NCBI GenBank assembly: GCA_030674155.1
Contig: CM060323.1
Coordinates: 1,036,586-1,100,585, forward strand
Direction of reading: 5' to 3'
Source: Stramonita haemastoma
Taxonomy: Eukaryota > Mollusca > Gastropoda > Neogastropoda > Muricidae
DNA length: 64,000 nucleotides
The translations under genes were made by a program, and so were the position numbers. Positions 10,066 to 21,529 of the stretch are shown here, piece by piece. Below the pieces are notes generated by a model that saw nothing but the letters and a program-made list of their open reading frames with translations, did no database searches and was not told where the DNA came from. Each line of letters opens with the position of its first letter. The first letter of the stretch is position 1.

Positions 10066-10424
10066 GATTTATTTATTTTATTCTTTTATATCAAGGATAA
10101 TAGAATAAGCACTCATGTGCTTTTTTCATCCAGTTCCTGTGTGTGTGCAGTTGTGTAAATATTGTCATCTGTTCCCACCGGCACACAATGGCCTACTCTT
10201 ACGAAAAACGGAACAGGATTTAACGTGTGCGCAAGATGTTCTGCGTGCGTTCACACATGGGGCCTCAGTTAACAGTCTCATCCGAAAGACTTTTGGGGAG
10301 AGTGGAGTCAGCACTGATGTTAATTCCAGAGAAAAATCCCCTCAACCGGGAATCGAACTCGGGTCATCAAATTGCCAGCACAATGTTCTGACCACTAGGC
10401 TATCTGTCCTCCCTCTTTTTCATA
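10066..10424 (-). mobile_element. SINE-1, full length
   Basis: Complete on the minus strand. It has an A-box (GATAGCCTAGTGGTCAGAAC), a B-box (GAGTTCGATTCCC), TTAACATCAGTGCTGACTCC, the central domain (GATGAGACTGTTAACTGAGG), CATACACACAGG-type sequence and the tail GCACATGAGTGCTTATTC. An (AATA)n tail lies at the low-coordinate end. A good reference copy of the family. Confidence 0.93.
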
Positions 10425-10444
10425 TATATATCTTTAGTCTTAAA

Positions 10445-10449
10445 GAGAG

Positions 10450-10521
<72 letters not shown>

Positions 10522-10562
10522 AGAGAGGAGAGAGAGAGGGGGGGGGGGGGGGGGGGGGGGGC
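10445..10562. repeat. (GA)n followed by a run of about 22 G
   Basis: (GA)n of about 90 bp, then an uninterrupted poly-G run (10,539-10,561). Confidence 0.97.
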
Positions 10563-11181
10563 AGAGTTCACTTGCTATCTAGTAATGCCTTGTAACTCAG
10601 AGATAGAAGTACTCGTCATAGGAGAATTACATATCCCTTATACTGTGTTTAGTCACTTTCACTTTTCCCCCTTTTTTGTGGTTGTCAAAATAATATTTTA
10701 TCAGTAAATATGTATTTTCGAATCTGGGGTCAAAATATGTTTTTAAAAAAGTCAAATAGGCAGGTCTCCTACTGGCAAACAGACTCCTGATATTTCCTAG
10801 ACTTTTCCCACCACTGTTTCAGACTCCCAGGCTCATGTACAAATCCTGTATATACTAAACCACTATGTTAATTCACTGTGTGAGTACTGAGTATGATATA
10901 TCACGGAATCCACTACATTCCTGTATCAGGTGTTCCATTTTTCAGAGGTGGGGTATCATGTACATTCTGACTGCAGTACAGACCATGGTGTTGTAACACT
11001 TCTGCTCCAACAGTCTGTTTTTTTTTAATGCAATCACTTTTGCTAAACTGTGGTGCTAATCAAAATTTCATGAAATTTTTAAGGGATTTCATTTTTAAAG
11101 GCATTCTTCATGAAAGCAAGTATTAAGAGCTGGCCAGTGAAACAAATACTGTACAGACAGAGGAGAGGAAGTAAAACATAC
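10563..11181. other. Intron-like sequence, no gene seen
   Basis: AT-rich. It lies between exon candidates of the putative minus-strand gene. No repeat I recognise. Confidence 0.4.
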
Positions 11182-11246
11182 CTGTTCAGTCCCCGGTGAC
11201 TTGTCCACAGCAGATTCTTGGGCACTGGATTCTGGCTCCACAGCTC
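11182..11246 (-). CDS. Paralogous mini-exon, copy d (65 nt)
   Basis: Minus-strand acceptor CTGACTGCTTTCAG|GAGC (upper end 11,246) and donor GAACAG|GTATGT (lower end 11,182). In the frame shared with its relatives it encodes AVEPESSAQESAVDKSPGTE. Its intron 3' end and peptide resemble those at 12,666, 14,157 and 15,171, so this looks like one unit of a tandemly duplicated exon. Function unknown. Confidence 0.5.
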
Positions 11247-12665
11247 CTGAAAGCAGTCAGTTGCTTCAGTAACTCAGAGACTACCACAGTTTGATTCAAA
11301 CGCTTTTACATGTTTACATGTACATTGGTGAATTAACATTACTCTTCAGGCAAATGTGTTCTAACATTCAAAATGACAAACTAAAGATATAATTATATAT
11401 GATTTTTTTTTTTCGTATAATCAAATATTTGTATTCTCAATTTTATTCTCTGATTTGAATGCAGTAAATTGCTTTATTTTGTTGTTGCTTTATCACTCTT
11501 AAAATGGAGACAAAAATCCTCACCTGCACAAAATAATCACTTTAAATCTTTTTTTTAAGAACTCATTTGACAGAATTTTAAAGAGCTATGGATAGGGTAG
11601 CACACTGATGGTGTAATGTGAGACACTGGCCTATTGTTGAGACAAGTATTATTTTGATTTTTCTGCTGATTGATTTATCTGACAATGTACACTTGACATC
11701 TCCACCTACAAAAGAAAAAAGCAATCTCCATTTTCTTTTGCAAAATATTCAATCACAAAATTTTTTGCTCATGGAAAGGGAGTGAGAGATCTATACTTGC
11801 AATGTATTCGAGAAGAAAATATTTCACCTAGAGACTATACAGCTCTGTACATAAAGAAAACTACCATGTACAAAACACAAAGCTTTCTTTTCAACCTGGG
11901 GTTTGTCCAGATGTTATGTGATCCTGCTTCCTGCAAGCAAATTCACATCACCGATGAATTGTTTTCTGAAAATGTCAGCTTATTTCTGAGCCTATAGCTC
12001 CTGAATATTGAAATGTAGTCTTCTGGTTCTTGGCATCATAAGGGTTTGGGTTTTTTTCCAAAATAAAAAAATATATATTCATGAATAAACACTTACATAC
12101 CTGATAGTCAGAACTTAGCAATATTGTTTACCATAAGCCATGACACAAACAAAATGCCTTTAAATTATATAAACATTCATTTATTCAGGGATAGCTAGGA
12201 GAAAGCCACAGACCTGTAAAACCAATAAACTGAAGGCAGCGGTAGAGTGTGGTAGATATAGCTCCACATAGATTTTCATTTTCTTCAGTGATAGTTTAAC
12301 TACAACTTATATTTATGTCACTGCTTATGCATGTTTTTTTTCTGATCCAGGATGAAGAGTTTATATTACAGAGTGGCCTGCAGTCTTCTGATGACAAATT
12401 ATGGACTTTGGCAGTTATTCCGCTGACATGCTGATCCTATCTATGGGATTACATCAGTTTTCTAAACAAAACACAAGATCTGTGAAGGAGACAGGTGACA
12501 GACATCAGAGAGTACGAACAGAAGAGACACAGAAGGAGACATTAACAAACAAAATAAGAAGTGAGGGAAACAAGACAGAAAATGCAGAGGATGACAGACT
12601 GGCACAGACATGACACAGATAAATGCTGCATCATTGAGAGAGATCAATGACAAACACCTATCTAC

Positions 12666-12745
12666 CTGATCATGTTCTGCACACTGACATGGGATATGCT
12701 GGATGGCGCTGTGTTCCTTGGCAAGTGACTCCAGTCCTGTGGTTC
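12666..12745 (-). CDS. Paralogous mini-exon, copy c (80 nt)
   Basis: Acceptor ACTGCTTACATGCTTCAG|GA and donor GATCAG|GTAGAT. It encodes TTGLESLAKEHSAIQHIPCQ and ends in phase 0. The GLES-x-AKE core matches the copies at 14.2 and 15.2 kb. Confidence 0.5.
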
Positions 12746-13062
12746 CTGAAGCATGTAAGCAGTCATCAGTAACGGAAAAATACTGGAAGTTTTTTGGCTG
12801 AAAAATTACAATGCTTCCAAGACAAGGTCACATGTTTTGTCATTTAGCTTTATTTGCTAAAATACTAAGCTTCTTTTTCTTATCCCCTTTAAAGCAGAAT
12901 AAATTCATGATTATTCTTTTAAAAATATTGCTGCAAATTATCATTAAATTTGTCAATTCAAATATAAAAATAATTCAATGTTATGATTTCATCACAACAT
13001 AAATTAATTTTTCTTCAAGAACATCATCACTGTTTCATGATTTGCTTCATTAGGTAAAATGA

Positions 13063-13400
13063 AGGGGGGTGGGATATAGCCTAGTGGTCAGAACATTGCT
13101 GCTCGCAATTTGACGACCCAGGTTCGATTCCAGTCAAGGGGATTTTTCCTCTGGAGTTAACATCAGTGCTGACTCCACTCCCCCCAAAAGTCTTTGGGAT
13201 GAGACTATAAATTGAGGCCCCATGTGTGAACGCACGCAGAACATCTTGCGCACATGTTAAATCCTGTTCTGCTTTTCGTAAGAGTAGGCCATCATGTGCC
13301 AGTGGGAACAGATGACATTTACAAAACTGCATACACATGGGGACTGGATGTAAAAAAGCATAGTTTGCTTATTTCATTATCCTTGATATAAAAGAATAAA
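13063..13400 (+). mobile_element. SINE-1, full length
   Basis: A-box GGATATAGCCTAGTGGTCAG, B-box CAGGTTCGATTCC, central domain GATGAGACTATAAATTGAGG, tail GGATGTAAAAAAGCATAG and (AATA)n. It is inserted in an intron between exon copies b and c. Confidence 0.93.
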
Positions 13401-13664
13401 TAAATGAAATAAATAAATACCTAAATGGGTCAATTTCACTTTATTTTTAATTTCAATGATTGAAATATCAGAATGACTAATGTTATGATTTTATCAAATG
13501 CATTAATGACCTTCAAAACCATCACTGTTTCATGTTTTGATTCATTAAGTCAAATACTTAACCAGACACTTTCAGTTCTTAGAAACTTGACAAATTCACA
13601 GTTATCCTTTAAAGATGCTTTCACATTTACATAAACCCGCTTTCTTTTTTATCTCACACATTAC

Positions 13665-13766
13665 CTCTACACAGTGTGATCATTCCACTTCTCCAAGATG
13701 CTCATGACGCTGTCATTCCACCATGATGTGCAGCTGTCAGTCAGTGTCCCCCAGCTTCCATGATAC
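13665..13766 (-). other. Possible exon, boundaries ambiguous
   Basis: On the minus strand TTTTACCAG|GTATCATGG can be read as an acceptor or as a donor. If it is an acceptor, the block is open as YHGSWGTLTDSCTSWWNDSV up to a TAG just before TAGAG|GTAATG. I cannot decide between an alternative terminal exon and chance. Confidence 0.25.
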
Positions 13767-14156
13767 CTGGTAAAACACATGGACATCATTCAATTAGAAA
13801 AAGCTTTAAAAAAAAAAAAAAGCATGAACAGTAAGCGACAAAAGACACAAGAGGTAAATGTGTAAATAACTAACACAGACAGGTCACTCACCTATCTCAT
13901 AACACTAACATGACCACAGCTGATTGCACTTATATAGTATTTGGTCAAACAGGGTGTATACAAAGAGACAGCTAGCACAAAACAAGTAGCCACAACCCAA
14001 AATGACAAAGAAAATGCAGAACAAATAATATATGGAACAGTGACTACCAAAAATAAAATTTAGATTAAAAAAAAAATCAACACAGATTGGACAAAGGTAA
14101 AGTCCAGTCAGAAATAGGGGACAAAAATAAAAATACAGGCATATGTATAACTGTAC

Positions 14157-14236
14157 CTTGTTGACAGACTTCAGTTCTTGGTCACGTGTCTTGTTACATG
14201 TACCGTCCTTGCCACTCCACTCCAGACCCACAGACT
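14157..14236 (-). CDS. Paralogous mini-exon, copy b (80 nt)
   Basis: Acceptor GACTTACTGTTTTCAG|AGTC and donor CAACAAG|GTACAG. It encodes SVGLEWSGKDGTCNKTRDQE and six more residues. The intron 3' end (GACTGATGATGACTTACTG) is nearly the same as in copy a at 15.2 kb, which supports duplication of exon and intron together. Confidence 0.52.
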
Positions 14237-14386
14237 CTGAAAACAGTAAGTCATCATCAGTCATACTGAACAGTCGGTGATCAATCATACTGACAATCCT
14301 TAAAGTTTCATTAACATATATACCGTATTCAGTTCATTGCTCCACATTAAGTAGTCAAACACAAATAAAATCTGTCATTTTCTCAC

Positions 14387-14484
14387 CTGAACTGTTGTAC
14401 TATCACAGGATCTTTCAGCTCCCCTCCATGCAGGCAGCTGTGATGTTGTCGGGCCATCACCTGGACAGGAGCTCTGTCGACAGA
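14387..14484 (-). CDS. Putative exon, second type (98 nt)
   Basis: Acceptor GATAGAATCAG|TCTG and donor GTTCAG|GTGAGA. It is open as CRQSSCPGDGPTTSQLPAWR and on to CDSTTVQ. The start fits the one-base overhang left by copy a at 15.2 kb, but its end does not fit copy b, so alternative splicing or an error in my boundaries is possible. Confidence 0.35.
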
Positions 14485-15170
14485 CTGATTCTATCACATG
14501 GCAGTGAAACTTTTTCATCAAGAAATGCAGGCCTGCAGAAAGACTCAGACAGACAGAAAATGGCAAAAAGAAACCAGACAGACTTGGTGCCACAGAAAAA
14601 AAAAAACAGGACAGATAGACAGACAGGGAAAGGCAGGCAGAGTAGATGACAGGCATGGAAACAATGACATGATAAAATCAAAGGCAGACATTCACAGTCA
14701 TACACTGAGAATCATTACCAAGTTTTTTATATATCTATACCAGGTCACAAAGACATAAATTTTACCTGTGTAACTTATCTGGTGGCGTTGGCAAGACCAC
14801 AGCTGGGCTAGCAGGTAGACCTTGCGTGGTACTAGTAAAACAGATGTACTCACAGTTAAAGACAGCATTAAAAAGTACGACGCAACATGTAATGAAGTAG
14901 TACAATTACTGTACTCACTTAAAACTAACATAAAGCAAAATGAGTTCATAAATAGTGAAACACCTGTACTCACAAGTCAAAAATAGCATATGACAAAATG
15001 TATTACAACTTATAGTCAAAATAAATTATACACATTAAAATGACTAACAAGAGCAAAAAACAACACAGAAAACAATTAAATAAAAAACATCAGTCACCAT
15101 GAAAAAGAATTTCTATTTTAAAAACCCAAACATGCAAAAAAAGCACACACGAAAGTATGCAGAAGTATAC

Positions 15171-15236
15171 CTCTGTGAAGACAGGATGCAGACCGAGATG
15201 ACTGTTCCTTGGCACTTGTTTCCAGCACTAAAGATC
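15171..15236 (-). CDS. Paralogous mini-exon, copy a (66 nt)
   Basis: Acceptor GATTTACTGCTTTCAG|GATC and donor CACAGAG|GTATAC. It encodes SLVLETSAKEQSSRSASCLH. The LE-x-SAKE core is shared with copies b and c. It leaves one base for the next codon. Confidence 0.5.
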
Positions 15237-15607
15237 CTGAAAGCAGTAAATCATCATCAGTCACACTGAAAATGGTATAAGCACAAATTATGCATTCACA
15301 TGGTCACAATACTTTCAAACTGATGAAGTTTATACTTGATCAAAGTTCCTCCCCCAAAATGATAGTGTAATGAACTCATCACATAAATCACAAAAACACA
15401 ATACATAATTATATACAAAACCAAGCTCTAATATGCAACCTTATTTTACTAATATTAAATATTCAACAAACACTGCTGGACACCATTGTAGATCATGTGC
15501 CAAGATCTCAAAACCACCAATGAACCTGAGGAAAGAATATCCTACTTTTCAGACTGCATAGTTATTTCATTCAAATCATTGGAGTGACAGAGGACTCCTT
15601 TTCTTAC

Positions 15608-15676
15608 CTGTCCTTGATTCTCCTTCACGCTGGTAGGCATGCTGTCAGTGTCGCGTACTCCTTGACAGTAGTTTCT
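15608..15676 (-). CDS. Putative exon (about 67-69 nt)
   Basis: Acceptor TTTGTTAACAG (or two bases later) and a strong donor GGACAG|GTAAGA. It is open in one frame as NYCQGVRDTDSMPTSVKENQ. Weak resemblance to the 14.39-kb exon (CRQ...DG-P-T). The phase is undecided because of the two possible acceptors. Confidence 0.35.
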
Positions 15677-15762
15677 CTGTTAACAAACTGATTTTCTGCA
15701 TTGCATTAAACGTTTTCAAAATAAAATAATGCCCCCCTTTCAAAAAAAAAAAGGCAAAAGAC

Positions 15763-15912
15763 AGACAGAAACAGCAGATAACAGACAGAATGGCAGATAA
15801 CAGGCAGACAGAAATGACAGATAACAGACAGACAGAATGACAGATAACAGGCAGACAGACATGCCAGATAAAAGAGAGACAGACATGCCAGATAAAAGAG
15901 AGACAGAAATGC
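15763..15912. repeat. About 28-bp imperfect tandem repeat
   Basis: Units such as GACAGATAACAGGCAGACAG and ATGCCAGATAAAAGAGAGAC repeat about five times, intronic to the putative gene. Confidence 0.85.
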
Positions 15913-16068
15913 AAACCATCCTGCAATGACAGAAAAACCAAACAGAGAAAGGGGGGCAGTAAAAAACAACCTGAAAACTACAGTATTTAAATAACTTACA
16001 GATAATTATGCACAAAGATCAGACAAGACAGAAAGATTAAAAAAAAAAAAAAAAGGATTAATCTGTAC

Positions 16069-16143
16069 CTTATGGCTGAAGTGATGAAGAAGGCTTCTGA
16101 TGGTGCTGGGCCTGTCTGAAACTGTCTGAACCTCATCTAATCC
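16069..16143 (-). CDS. Putative exon (75 nt)
   Basis: Acceptor TCTCTTTTACCAG|GGA and donor CATAAG|GTACAG. It is phase 0 at both ends and encodes GLDEVQTVSDRPSTIRSLLH followed by HFSHK. The acceptor resembles that at 13,766. Function unknown. Confidence 0.38.
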
Positions 16144-17662
16144 CTGGTAAAAGAGATCATCATTCAGAAAAAAAAACACATACATACATAATAAGCTGCT
16201 GGCTCTGCTTTCAAACCAGAATTGTCAGTACTGTTGTGAAAGCTGAATACAGACCAGCCTGAAGAACAATAAAACTGTTATCTGCTGTAATGCTTCTGTC
16301 CTTCTGGATAACCGTCTTGGTCAATGAACTGATGATGATGATAATGGTGACCTTCTTGGTCAACAAACTGATGATGATGAGGAGGAGGATTATGTCGACA
16401 TGATGATGATGTCCTTCAATCTCCTGCAAGACCTTTTCCCTGTTTGGTTTTGTTTATTTTTCTTTAGTTGTGAGTTTTGCACTTGGTTTGCCCGAGTAGG
16501 GTTGTTTTTGTTAGGTTGTTTATTGGTTTTTGGTTTGGGTTTTTTTTTTTTTGGGGGGGGGGGGGAGGGAGGGTTGTTTTTTAGTTTAAGCTTTCTTTCT
16601 TATTACTGAACATTTCTTGAAGAGTATTTTTCTTTTTGTGTGTTTTTTTCTATGGTTACTTGTTTCAGTTTAGTTTACTATGCTTAGTTCAATATATGTA
16701 GTGTTCAGTTTTCTTTTTTTTCCATTCTGTTTTAATGGGTTACTCTTTTTTAAAAATTTGTTTCTTTTAGTTCATCTCACAGGTTTATAGTTTCATCATC
16801 TGCCAAGCACCAGTCCAGCAGTTCTCACATCACTCATTCCAAACTTACCCCACAACAACTGTATCCAGGCAGATTCCACTGTACTCACAGCCTGGAGTTG
16901 CCCTGGAGCTTTGTTTACATGCAAGACCAGGACACAGCCATGAACCTGGGGAGTCCTTGCAGTGTTTATCTCTTTTCCCCCCTTTTCAATTTTAGTGGGG
17001 TTTTTTGTTGTTTTTTTAAGCTTTTTTGTTTTGTTTCCTTTGCTTGGTTTTGCTTGCTCCTGTTTTGAAGTGGCTTTTGAGTTTTGCACAAGTGCTCTAT
17101 TTGTTTTGTTGTTTTTTCTAATTTTCAGTCCTGTTTCCCCAATTTTATTCATTGTTTGGTTTATTTCCCTTTTAAATTTATACCGTTTTCATTTTATTTT
17201 GTCTGTCTTTTAAGCAATGCACTAGTTTGCATTGCACTCAATTCATTTTGTCTTAATTTACTTTGTATACACTCCACTCACTTATATTTTTTAAAATGTC
17301 GGCGGTAGGTTAGCCTTGAAAAACCTGAAAATTTGCAATCTTATGCATCAACTGTACAAGCATTGGATTAAAAGTATCATGATTCAACAGTCCAAGACCA
17401 GTATACCTTCTGGTCCCAGACACCAAGTCAAGAAGCCCTTCAAGTCTTTAGCACTGCTAAAGTATTTCTATTTTATCATCCCTTCTCCATACCTCAACAG
17501 AGATCCTAAGAAAGAAATACATACAGTAAAGATTTCCTGAACTCTGCAAGACTGTAGTGCTGACGCCTTCATCCTAGTGTCCGTTGGTGACAAGGTCCAT
17601 CACAGCCAGCCGTGTCTGTTAACAGATATAAACATGTGTGTCACTAACATGGCACTGTAAAA

Positions 17663-17720
<58 letters not shown>

Positions 17721-18270
17721 AGAGAGAGAGATGTTATAAATTTGATACCAAATGATCTCAATTCAGAACATATGACAAAATTTATAAAACGCATCACACT
17801 GGTGTCCTGTTTTAGACACCTTCACAATGAGAATGGGGTTGATTTGATAGCTAACTTGAATATCACTTAAGCATAAATTTGTCTGGCAAACACTCCTATA
17901 CCCAAAATCTCACGATGTCATTGGTGAACCTGTGACTCGAAAATATCGCACAGAAACCTTTTGCTAATACATAGTAAGGGTATGTAACTGACGAAAGTTA
18001 AAGGACACGTTAAAAAAAAAAATTAAGCCTGAAATTTGAAACCGGAAGCTTGTAAATGCCTAGTGTCCGTGTCTGCCATTGTCATTGTAGTCCAGTGAAA
18101 TTTTTTAATTCAATACCATGAAAAAAGGCGACTGAAAACAAGTACCTTCTGATAGTATGTGTGCAGCCATCTGAGAACTTTAAAAAAAACTGCAGACTAC
18201 TGCCTTACAACTAAAATTAACACATTACTCCTTCATCTGGCGTCAACCCCAACATTGAACTCATGCTCAC
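16144..18270. other. Intron-like, T-rich and simple-repeat sequence
   Basis: Contains GATGATGAT stretches, a T/G homopolymer junction near 16,540-16,567, long T-rich pyrimidine sequence on the plus strand and a (GA)n tract at 17,662-17,732. No convincing exon. TGTTAACAG|ACACGG near 17,620 (minus) resembles the 15.6-kb acceptor but has no clear donor. Confidence 0.4.
17662..17732. repeat. (GA)n microsatellite
   Basis: About 70 bp of (GA)n with two AAGA interruptions. Confidence 0.96.
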
Positions 18271-18300
18271 CTGGTAAGAGCCGCCATATTATGTGACGAA
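18271..18300 (-). promoter_or_regulatory. Candidate translation start and YY1-like motif
   Basis: On the minus strand CATAATATGGCGGCTC is close to the YY1 consensus (AANATGGCGGC), with the ATG as part of the motif. Five codons later comes ACCAG|GTGAGC, a good donor. This arrangement of a very short coding first exon is common for YY1-type starts. It may be the start of the minus-strand gene whose exons lie at 7.8-16.1 kb. I could not show that the phase joins to the next exon. Confidence 0.3.
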
Positions 18301-18431
18301 GAGGGATAACTCTATGAATCTTCTCATTCAGGCAGATCAACAATGCCTCAAGTTCTAAACCAGTTTTTTTTTTTCATAAGTGACTGGTATTTACCTTGAA
18401 TGTTGCTACAGTTTGTAAGCCCAGTGGGTTA

Positions 18432-18472
18432 TTTTTTCTTTTTTTTTTTTTTTTTTTTGGGGGGGGGGGGGC
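18432..18472. repeat. Poly-T / poly-G junction
   Basis: About 18 T run directly into about 12 G. Confidence 0.95.
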
Positions 18473-18639
18473 TGCCCCACCCTCCCTTTCAAGATTGTAA
18501 AGGTGGATAAAAAGGGAGTATGGACATGGGTAGAGATAGTGGATGGAAAGGGGGAGGGGGGGGGGCAAGGAGAAAGGATGGGATAGCTGGGATGGGGGTG
18601 GGGGGCAGGAGAGACAGATAGGCCAGGTCTCCTTAGAGT

Positions 18640-18745
18640 CTGCCCATACCATACACTGCCTGCTGCCAGTCGGTTCCAGTTATTAGACATTGTGCGGAAG
18701 AAGAAGCAGCATCTATACTGTTCCGTTGTGCTGTCTGGAACCATG
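18640..18745 (-). pseudogene. Possible LINE C-terminal scrap
   Basis: Reads TEQYRCCFFFRTMSNNWNRL, resembling the FFPRTI-x-WNSLP block at the end of CR1/Jockey-type proteins. It is short and alone, so low confidence. Confidence 0.35.
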
Positions 18746-19082
18746 CAGTCATAGGACTATGTCTACTCATGACTCACTCCTCCTTCAACACTGATACCTG
18801 TACCAAAAGGAGAGAAGAGAGGATAATGGGGTGGGGGTAGAAGGAGGGCCGGCAGGTAGATCGTGACTGGTAGACAAATTACCCGTATGCCCCTTCCCAT
18901 GCCCAGAACTGTTTGTCTTTCATCAGAAACCGCCTGGAAAGACTTCCTACCCTCAACATCCAGTTCAGCCGACCATAATAATAATAACAATAATTATTAG
19001 CCTATAGCCTTGTTCATGTTGATTCCACACCTCTAGGAACTTTCCACATGTCTAGGCTACAGTCCCAGAGCTGTCACGGACT

Positions 19083-19160
<78 letters not shown>
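19083..19160. repeat. (CT)n microsatellite
   Basis: About 78 bp of (CT)n directly joined to a SINE-1 3' end. Confidence 0.97.
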
Positions 19161-19161
<1 letters not shown>

Positions 19162-19230
19162 AAGCACATGAGTACTTATCTATTATCCTCGAATAAAAGA
19201 AGTTTGCCTTGCCTTGCCTTGCCTTGCCCC
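19161..19230 (+). mobile_element. SINE-1 3'-end scrap with (TTGCC)n tail
   Basis: AAAGCACATGAGTACTTATC then GAATAAAAGAAG and four TTGCC repeats. The same tail type occurs at 37,928-37,998. Confidence 0.75.
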
Positions 19231-19237
19231 CCTCTCT

Positions 19238-19522
19238 CTCTCTCCCTCCTGGAGTTAACATCAGTGCTGACTCCACTCTCCCCAAAAGTCCTTCGGATGA
19301 GACTTTAAACCGAGGCCCCGTGTGCGAACGCACGCAGAACATCTTGCGCACACGTTAAATCCTGTTCCGCTTTTCGTAAGAGTAGGCCATCGTGTGCCGG
19401 TGGGAACAGATGACAATATTTACAAAACTGCATACACACGGGGACCGGATGAAAAAAAGCACATGATTGCTTATTCTGTTATCCTCGATATAAAAGAATA
19501 AATAAATAAATAAATAAATCTC
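19238..19522 (+). mobile_element. SINE-1, 5'-truncated, well conserved
   Basis: Starts at CTCCTGGAGTTAACATCAG straight after a (CT)n tract. The central domain is intact (GATGAGACTTTAAACCGAGG), with CATACACACGGGGACCGGAT, tail GATGAAAAAAAGCACATGAT and (AATA)n. Confidence 0.93.
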
Positions 19523-19629
19523 CCTCTCTCTCTCTCTCTCTCGTTCTTTTGCAAAGTTTAATTAACAGCTTTTTTCTCTCTCCTAGAACGATGTAACTCC
19601 ACGCTGTAGGAAACATTCAACATTACTGA

Positions 19630-20255
19630 TCCAGACTTAGCTATTGAGTTCTTTTTAGCTATTGAGTTCTGGATAAACACATTCACTGAAATCTATAACA
19701 AACACGCCCCACTAAAAACCATTAGGATCAAACACGTCCCCAAACCGCCTTGGCTCACAAGGGAACTAGAGGAAGCATGTTATCTTAGAGATTTTTTAAA
19801 AGAACACAAATATTATGAGGAGGAGTCAAAAAAATTAAGTAACCCCATAATCTCACAAAAACGGCGTGAAAAAAAAAGAAATATTTTCAAGACTTACTAT
19901 CTTCAAAACAAAACTCAAAGACAGTATGGCGAGCAATAAATCAAATAACAAACAATCAATCAACTCCTAAATCAAAAGTAATCAAAGACATCTCTGCTGA
20001 AAAACTTAACAACCACTTCATCAATGTTTCTTCGAACGTAATTAAAATGATAACTCAGAATCCAATGACCTCAATAAATTAAAACAATACTGCCAAGAAA
20101 AGCTTATACCTTCAAAACTTCACTTACCATTCATGTCTGTTTCAGAGGTCTATAACTATCTGACTCACCTCAAACAATCCAGAACGTGTGGTCTTGATAG
20201 AATAGACAGCAAAATATTAAAATTATCAGCTCCAGTTATCACAGACACCCTAACA
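19630..20255 (+). pseudogene. LINE-2 fragment 1: EN-RT linker and RT start
   Basis: Plus-strand non-LTR element, first fragment. It reads HAPLKTIRIKHVPKPPWLTR (the linker between endonuclease and RT), then CYLRDFLKEHKYYEEE; stops follow near 19,940. Near 20,130-20,240 comes [20 protein letters not shown] and [14 protein letters not shown], the RT entry block (K-x-S-x-G-x-D). A short direct duplication (TAGCTATTGAGTTCT) sits at about 19,640-19,672. It is cut by a (TA)n tract at 20,256. Confidence 0.75.
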
Positions 20256-20558
<303 letters not shown>

Positions 20559-21529
20559 ATCATGGCTTGGCTTCGCGAACGAAGATTAAGGGCACTGTCC
20601 ACGTCTGGTGTAGGCTCGCTTGTGGCTGTTCAGTCCAATGCGTGACAAACAAACCCGGCCGCAGCGGCTGCAGGGGAAAGTCGATTCTGGGGTTGATGTA
20701 GGGGGGACGCGGTTCTTCCTCCTCATTCGCCTCTCCTCAAGGGTCGCTCTGCGATTGTCCTCAAAGGAGGAGACCGATTGATGCACAGTGTGTCACCAGG
20801 CCTGCCGGTCAGCAGCAAAGACTGACGACTGGTTATGGTCTATGAGGCAGGCTGACAGAGATTTCTTCAGAGAGTCTTTAAATCTCTTCTTTGGTGCACC
20901 TTTGTAGCGGTGTCCGGTGGAAAGTTCACCGTAGAGAACCATCTTCGGTAGGCGATGGTCCTCCATTCTAGAGACATGCCCTGCCCAGCGTAGCTGCGTT
21001 TTCAGCAACATGGCCTCAATGCTGGTGATCCCTGCTTGCTCCAGCACCTCAGCATTCGTGGTAAAGTCGCTCCAGTGGATGTCGAGGATGGAGCGGAGAC
21101 AGCGTTGGTGGAAGCGTTCCAGAATTCGCAGGTGGTGTCTGTATGTGACCCATGACTCAGAGCCGTACAGGAGGGTGGTCAGTACCACGGCTCTGTAAAC
21201 ACTGATCTTGGTGTCTTTCTTCAGGTGTTTGTTTTTCCAGACACGTGGTAGAGTCTGCCGAAAGCACTGTTTGCCTTTGCCAGTCTGTTGTCTACATCTT
21301 TATCAATCTTTGCGTCAGAGGAGATTGTGCATCCCAGGTAGGTGAACTGCTGGACTGTCTTCAGTTCTGTCTCACCAATTGTAATGTGAGGTGGGTGGTA
21401 CGCTACCTGAGGTACGGGCTGGTAGAAAACCTCTGTCTTCTTCAGGCTGACTTCGAGTCCAAAGAGCTGGGCTGCCTCTGTAAAACAGGATGTTATATGC
21501 TGCAGGGCGGTTTCTGTGTGGGCTACAAG
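20559..21529 (-). mobile_element. Nested LINE, 5'-truncated, with C2H2 end
   Basis: Minus-strand LINE inserted into LINE-2. Blocks in order: HTETALQHITSCF and LFGLEVSLKKTEV (RT thumb side), ITIGETELKTVQQ, then an open stretch with VLTTLLYGSESWVTYRHHLR, RCLRSILDIHWSDF, LRWAGHVSRMEDHRLPKMVL and KRFKDSLKKSLSACLI. After a frame change comes [20 protein letters not shown], a C2H2 zinc finger that closes the protein. The 3' UTR is only about 35 bp and contains a small hairpin. The host sequence AACTAT flanks both sides, consistent with a short target-site duplication. Truncated at the 5' side, as is usual for target-primed insertion. Confidence 0.87.
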
